From contig NW_003101682.1 in the NCBI RefSeq assembly GCF_000003855.2, positions 2,878,386 through 2,942,385 on the forward strand: a stretch of 64,000 bases of DNA. Direction: 5' to 3'. Both the position numbers and the translations under genes were made by a program. Of this stretch, positions 59,410 to 64,000 are shown piece after piece. Under the pieces are notes generated by a model. The model did no database searches. It worked only from the letters and a program-made list of their open reading frames with translations, and was not told the DNA's origin. Every line of letters starts with the position of its first letter. Position 1 is the stretch's first letter. The DNA comes from Blastomyces gilchristii SLH14081 (taxonomy: Eukaryota > Ascomycota > Eurotiomycetes > Onygenales > Ajellomycetaceae).

Positions 59410-59921
59410 TGAGAACTGGGGTAGTGGAAAATGAATGTGGGATATTTATGAAAGGATGGTTTACCACGAGCGACCCCTTGGCTGGAGTTAGAGTCTATGG
59501 CCGGAGTGGTTTGGGTGTATTCGCTCGATTCGTCTTGCTCACATCCTTGCTCTGTGATGTCTAGCATTCTCAGTTCTGTAACCACGATTGATTACCCGTT
59601 GTTTTCTTCTGCTTCTTTGATACCACTATGATGATAGCCTTGCATATTTAGAGACGTTTTAGAGACGTTAGGTTTGGGCTACTTTGGCATCAATATTCGC
59701 AGCTACCCTTATTCGTCATTCCTCACTCCCTTCGTAGATAAATTTAGGCTTCAAATCATCAGCAGCACCACCCCTCTTCGGAACGTTGCTTGAGCTCAAG
59801 CCATCAGCATGAACTATGGCATGGCCATATTCGTTAAAATATAAGACTAGACGGATGATCTTACATTGTATACACCCTTGTCAGCGAAAAATATTGTTAA
59901 TTTCAACGTGGGCAAATCTAA
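59410..59921. other. Convergent spacer; no gene seen
   Basis: About 510 bp of shared 3' flank between the hydrolase gene and the Gemin2-like gene. Confidence 0.6.
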
Positions 59922-61626
59922 CTACCACGCAACATCAAAGTCTTCCTCCCATATATCCCGAAACTCAAGCAGATCTCTCTGTCCGTAGAATTCCCCAATC
60001 ACACTAATGATCATATCAAGCATGGCACGGGTATATTGCTGAGCGTTTTTAAATTCGTAATCATCGTCCACCTCGCCTTCTTCTTCCTCCTCCTCTTCTT
60101 CATCGTAATCATTGTCATTGGCCTCTTGTCCCTCGATTATATTTCCCCCGGGCTCCAACGTATCCCCGTCTTGTTGCTGGTGTAGTCTTGCCTGGAGGCG
60201 CGCTTTGGCTGCTTCGAGCTCGTCCTGGGCATGCACGCCGTTAGTGGGTGGTATAATTTCTCCATCTGCTTCTCCGTGTGCTGTTATATGTTCCGTGTTG
60301 GCCCCACTAGTACTAACAACATCGTCCGTAATATTCAATTCATCCACTTGGTTCTCACCCGCATCCACATCCCCATTCTCATTAATGTTTTCCCTGGCAC
60401 CATATCCCGGCTCCTCTTGCTCTCCTTCAGTTTCTTCAGCTTCTTCTTCTTCCCCTTCTCCTCCCTCCCCACCCTCCATACCCTGAACGTATACCGCTTC
60501 ACTCTCCCGAACCTTCACCAAAATCCTAGCAGCCCTCTTCCCCAGCTCCCTAATATCCCCGACCTCCTCGCTCCCCATCTCCCCCACAGCTCTACAGCGG
60601 CCCAAAAGACCCCATGCCCACGCACCGAGCCTCTTCACCTGTGCGCTTTCGCCGCCCCTAACTGTCTTAGATAACAAGCGTGTCACAATGGCAAGAAGCC
60701 TGAGAACACTCTCCATATCCATGCACGCCAACTGCGCCATGCGCGGATCCATCGTCTGTATAATTTGCTCCCATTCCGCCCTAGCGCGCTTGTTGGACCG
60801 GGGGAAAGTGATGGGCCGTTGCGGGCCTAAAGAAGCGATCACGGAGGCTGGTGGTGTGCATTTTAGGGTTGAGCGGAGGAGGAGGAAGCGGTGGTGAAGT
60901 AGGCTGTAATATATTTCTTGTGGATCGGAGGAGCTTGTGTGGGATGCTGCGCTGGTTTGAAGGTGTTTTGGAGTGGAGGAATACGCGACGTAGACTCCGT
61001 CGGAGTAAAAGCCGGTGTGGCCGGTGTTTGCTTCTACGTCGAGGACAGCACCATAGTCATTGATTTGGTCTCTGGCGTCAGTGACAGGGACTCTTGTGTT
61101 GTCCCTTTGTTGAAGGACAGTTCTGGAGACAAATATCGCTGGCAATGTTCGTGCTTCAGATCTAGAATCAAAGACGTCACGCAACGCATAGCGTACGGCG
61201 CGAAATAGCCATCAGCATCACTTTCCGGTTGTAAGAAAACTGCACGGATAGAGAAATAGCCAGATGGACGGGAAATTGTCTTAGCAATGGGTAGTTTAAT
61301 GTTTTTCTTTGTGAACGCCTGAGGCGACGTAGAAACAGTTTATGATAGTGGAGGAAAAGGAAAGCTGCATACCGGACCATACGCAGATACTCGATACCAT
61401 CCTCCGCAGGCCCATAGAATAATTGATCCTCATCTACAGGATCGTCTAGTCCCGGAAATGCGTGCTTCTGCCCGTAGACGGGGTCATTCCTGGGTTGGGG
61501 ACGTGTCGTGGTTGGAGTTATTGGGGTTGCGGGCGAGGAATCATCGTTCGGGTCGGTAGGACGGGCCCTTTTAGCGTAGGGAGAACTGCTCGATTCTGTG
61601 GAAGGGGCCTTGCGTTTTTCAGACAT
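59922..61626 (-). CDS. Gemin2/SIP1-family protein (spliceosomal snRNP assembly)
   Basis: Two exons on minus (61626-61373, 61161-59922) give 497 residues. After a disordered Ser/Pro/Thr-rich start comes VYGQKHAFPGLDDP, then GIEYLRMVRSEARTLPAIFV, the segment typical of fungal SIP1 proteins (PF04938). Later helices RAEWEQIIQTMDPRMAQLA, SVLRLLAIVTRLLSK and RLGAWAWGLLGRCRAV correspond to the helical Gemin2 core. A long Glu/Asp/Gly-rich insert follows (~300-460). The C-terminus returns to order with YTRAMLDMIISVIGEFYGQR and ends EDFDVAW. Gemin2 (Brr1 in yeast) binds the Sm ring during snRNP assembly. The insert makes the protein much larger than human Gemin2 (280). Family call is good; I did not verify SMN-binding residues. 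Confidence 0.78.
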
Positions 61627-62009
61627 GCCTATATGTAATGCAAGAAGGTATTCCCTTCTGCCTTCTGGAGTGTTGGTTGTATCCCCAAAGCTCCTGTGGC
61701 CACATGCGGTTGGATGTGCCCTGGGAGCTTGGGCCACCTCGGCACTCTAGCGCAATTCAACTCCACCATACCTACGCATCTAGATTCAATTTACAGAGTG
61801 CTCTAGAGGTAACGAAAGCACAGAATGGAGACTATGGTATAGACACGGTTACAAATGCATTGATTCCGTGGTAGTCACGGTACTGAAGAACATCATTTAT
61901 AAATGTAAATTTTGTCATCTCTTTATTTCATCTGAATTTAAATGTGAGAAAATCTGTCTCTCATCCACCACTTCTACTGCCCCTTACCTTGATTAGAAAA
62001 CATTCATGC
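61627..62009. other. Spacer upstream of the Gemin2-like gene; no gene seen
   Basis: 383 bp holding the Gemin2-like promoter/leader and the 3' flank of the AspRS gene. Confidence 0.55.
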
Positions 62010-63754
62010 TTATGGGCGGAGACGCTGAGGATCACGAGGAAATAGTGTTGCTAATCGAATATTGGGAAGACCCAGGAAAAACATAACAATGCGGTTCAGG
62101 CCAAGTCCACCACCAGCATGAGGAGGGCACCCCTGTCTAAATGCCCCGATGTAGTCTTCAAACCCTTCACCGTTGGGGTCAAGACCTTTGGCCGTCATTG
62201 CAGCTTCAAGTTCCTTCGCTTCGTTAATTCGCTGTGCGCCGGACATAATTTCCTCTCCTCTCATAAAGAAATCGTACGAATTGGAGAACGTGGGGTCGTC
62301 AGGACAGGGTTTCGTGTAGAACGGTCTGACAGCCATGGGGAACTTGTCCAGGACGTAGAAGTCTGTATCGTATTTCTCTCGGATAATGCGGCCAAGCTGC
62401 TTTTCCATTGCAGTGGTGAGGTCGTTCTCAAATTTTTCTTGTTCAGTGACATCCACTCCTGCTTCCTTCAAAAGTGCCACACCCTCCATGTACTTCAGCC
62501 GAAGCGCCTTTCCATCTTTAGGGAGCTTAAAGTCGCCGGCTTTTGGGTACGAGCGCTGGATTACTTCAATTTCCTTTTTGAAGCGTTCCTTTAATTGGCT
62601 CAAGATAAAGACCAGAAGGTCTTCGGCAAATTCCAAGACTTCGTGGTAATGGCTCTGGAAGGTTTTCTCGAAATCGAGACCAATAAACTAGAAATAGACT
62701 TGTTAGCTTGCGCGCGATACAGCCACCAAGAACAAAAGCTTTCACCAGTACTCACCTCTGTTAAATGTCTATGAGTGTTGCTTTCCTCAGCTCTAAACAC
62801 AGGACCAACTTCAAAAACACTGCCCAGATCTCCTGCAATGCACATCTGTTTATATAACTGCGGACTCTGCGCCAAATACGCCTTTTTCTTAAAGTAGGTC
62901 ACTTCGAACACTCCAGCACCACCTTCAGACGCATTCCCAGTGAGTTTTGGAGTAGAAATCCATCGTGAACCGCTCTTCAACATGTATTCCGTAAATAATT
63001 GGGCAACACCGCTAGAAATCCAGGTAATTGCCTGGTTCGTTTCAGTCTGGAGGTCAAGAACACGGTTATCAAGGCGAGTTTTCAGCGTGACATATGGGGT
63101 TTCTGAGTCAACTTCTTCCGTAACGGATTCAGGTGGCGGTCGTTCCGCGTCCTTGACCTGCATAGGCAGCATTTGCGCCGCTTGGGCAACCATGTAGGCT
63201 TTCCGAATATGCAGTTCCAGGTGACTCAATGTGGCTGATGATACTGGGATTTCGGGTTTCTTAACGACAGCGGTGACTTGAACGATGGAGTTGACATTTA
63301 TCCCTCCAATCCATTTCACCATAGGTCTCGATATTTCGTCACTCGCGCTCACCACTGCCTGTACCTTTTTACCCTGTTGCCGCAGCATCAGGAACGCCAG
63401 CTTCGCGCTCTGTACCCGGGCATTGTCCACACGCGCAACGACTGTGACTTCCTTTTCGAAGAGTTCTTCAGAGAGATCTACGAGGTTCTTCACTTGGACC
63501 TGGTCGGCAGAATCTGGGATAGCTCCGTAGAGGTGTTTCGAGAAGTCTGCAGCCTGGCTGGCTTGTGCAGCTGCTTGTTCCTGAGCAGCACGTTTAGCTG
63601 CTTTCTCTGCTTTTTCCCTCTCTTTCGCGGCTTTCTTGAGCGCGCTTTTGCTTGGGAGAGCGGCGCCTTCGGTGGAGGGTTGGGAAGCAGGGGCTTTCTC
63701 GGGCTGGCCGCCGTCGCCTTTTGGATGGATAGGGAGCGTGGATTGTTGCTCCAT
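62010..63754 (-). CDS. DPS1: Aspartyl-tRNA synthetase, cytosolic
   Basis: Two exons on minus (63754-62756, 62687-62010) give 558 residues, the size of yeast Dps1 (557). A Lys/Ala-rich amphipathic N-terminal extension (KSALKKAAKEREKAEKAAKR) aids tRNA binding in yeast-type enzymes. The OB-fold anticodon-binding domain follows (EVTVVARVDNARVQSAKLAF). The class II core has GVFEVTYFKKKAYLAQSPQL, motif 2 as FEVGPVFRAEESNTHRHLTE, and motif 3 in GGGLGLNRIVMFFLGLPNIR, ending LFPRDPQRLRP. The motif 3 arginine is present; the residue before it is Asn where yeast and human AspRS have Glu. The enzyme charges tRNA-Asp. The ATG at 63754 is the first in frame; upstream codons lack an ATG. Confidence 0.95.
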
Positions 63755-64000
63755 GGTCGCTTTCGTTGGACTTGCGGCGGTAATTGGCAATTGGAGGTTT
63801 CTATTGCTAAGGGAAGCAGTTGGCGTGGTTGATGATCTCTTTTACGTGCGGAAAGGAGGGAGTCAAGTCAGTCTTCAGCCAACCCCACCAAATTTGAAAC
63901 TAGCCCTAAGCCCTACCTAACCCTGGAGGCAGGGAGTCAAACTGCTCTCTCGATGGCAGCATGGAATGTAATATATGGACTTTATTTTCGTCAATACCTG
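63755..64000. other. Upstream region of AspRS; no gene seen
   Basis: The last 246 bases hold the promoter/leader of the AspRS gene. CCCTAACC-type sequence near 63900-63925 is short and not a telomere repeat array. Confidence 0.5.

Noticed and set aside
63895..63930. CCCTAA-like sequence near the right end considered as telomeric
   Set aside because: Only two irregular copies (CCCTAAGCCCTACCTAACCC type) occur, in the upstream region of a housekeeping gene.
1..64000. tRNA, rRNA and riboswitch genes
   Set aside because: I looked for the conserved T-arm GGTTCRANNCC and paired A-box, and for thiamine-type elements near genes, and saw none I could support; a covariance-model scan would settle this.

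Overview
The window comes from a filamentous ascomycete, most likely a eurotiomycete of the order Onygenales. Introns are short with GT..AG ends and CTAAC-type branch sites. The genes encode familiar Pezizomycotina proteins (Ku80, VAM7, TOP3, a WSC sensor, GAR1, a Zn2Cys6 regulator). Compact genes of normal GC alternate with AT-rich, CpG-depleted repeat relics, as described for Onygenales such as Coccidioides. Genus is not resolved; this is inference from composition and protein style, not from a database search.

Layout. 1-5.3 kb: one complete Ty1/copia LTR retrotransposon on the minus strand, with identical 5-bp target duplications, near-identical 110-bp LTRs and an interior destroyed by RIP-like mutation. 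5.5-14.6 kb: a BSD2/NDFIP-like ubiquitin-ligase adaptor, a conserved fungal protein of unknown function and a WSC cell-wall stress sensor, separated by long microsatellite-rich intergenic DNA. 14.6-19.3 kb: gene-free, with two degenerate AT-rich relics, several copies of a GTACTCCGTAC motif and long poly(A) runs. 19.3-24.8 kb: phosphatidylserine synthase, the H/ACA snoRNP protein GAR1 and cytosolic threonyl-tRNA synthetase, the last two divergent from a 257-bp spacer. 24.8-29.4 kb: nearly empty, with one doubtful spliced reading frame. 29.4-40.7 kb: Zn2Cys6 transcription factor, m-AAA protease subunit (YTA12-type), DUF1295 membrane protein and DNA topoisomerase III. 40.7-51.1 kb: an accessory island with two genes for coiled-coil membrane proteins that share an N-terminal cassette, a broken ankyrin-repeat gene and AT-rich relics. 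51.1-64 kb: TMEM205-like protein, Ku80, VAM7, a Ser-hydrolase of the alpha/beta fold, a Gemin2-like protein and cytosolic aspartyl-tRNA synthetase.

How genes relate. The core genes are housekeeping and not an operon-like pathway, though several sit as divergent pairs that may share promoters (GAR1/ThrRS, DUF1295/TOP3, TMEM205/Ku80, VAM7/hydrolase). The most unusual content is the island between TOP3 and Ku80. One of its proteins carries exact 35-residue (five-heptad) tandem coiled-coil repeats and a duplicated SRWDPAY-type tail motif. It shares an N-terminal hydrophobic segment followed by a PFTxIxP motif, at identical residue positions, with a second coiled-coil gene 3.3 kb away. I do not recognise this family. 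Coding coordinates were built by hand from splice signals and reading-frame phase; all multi-exon models given here close in frame.
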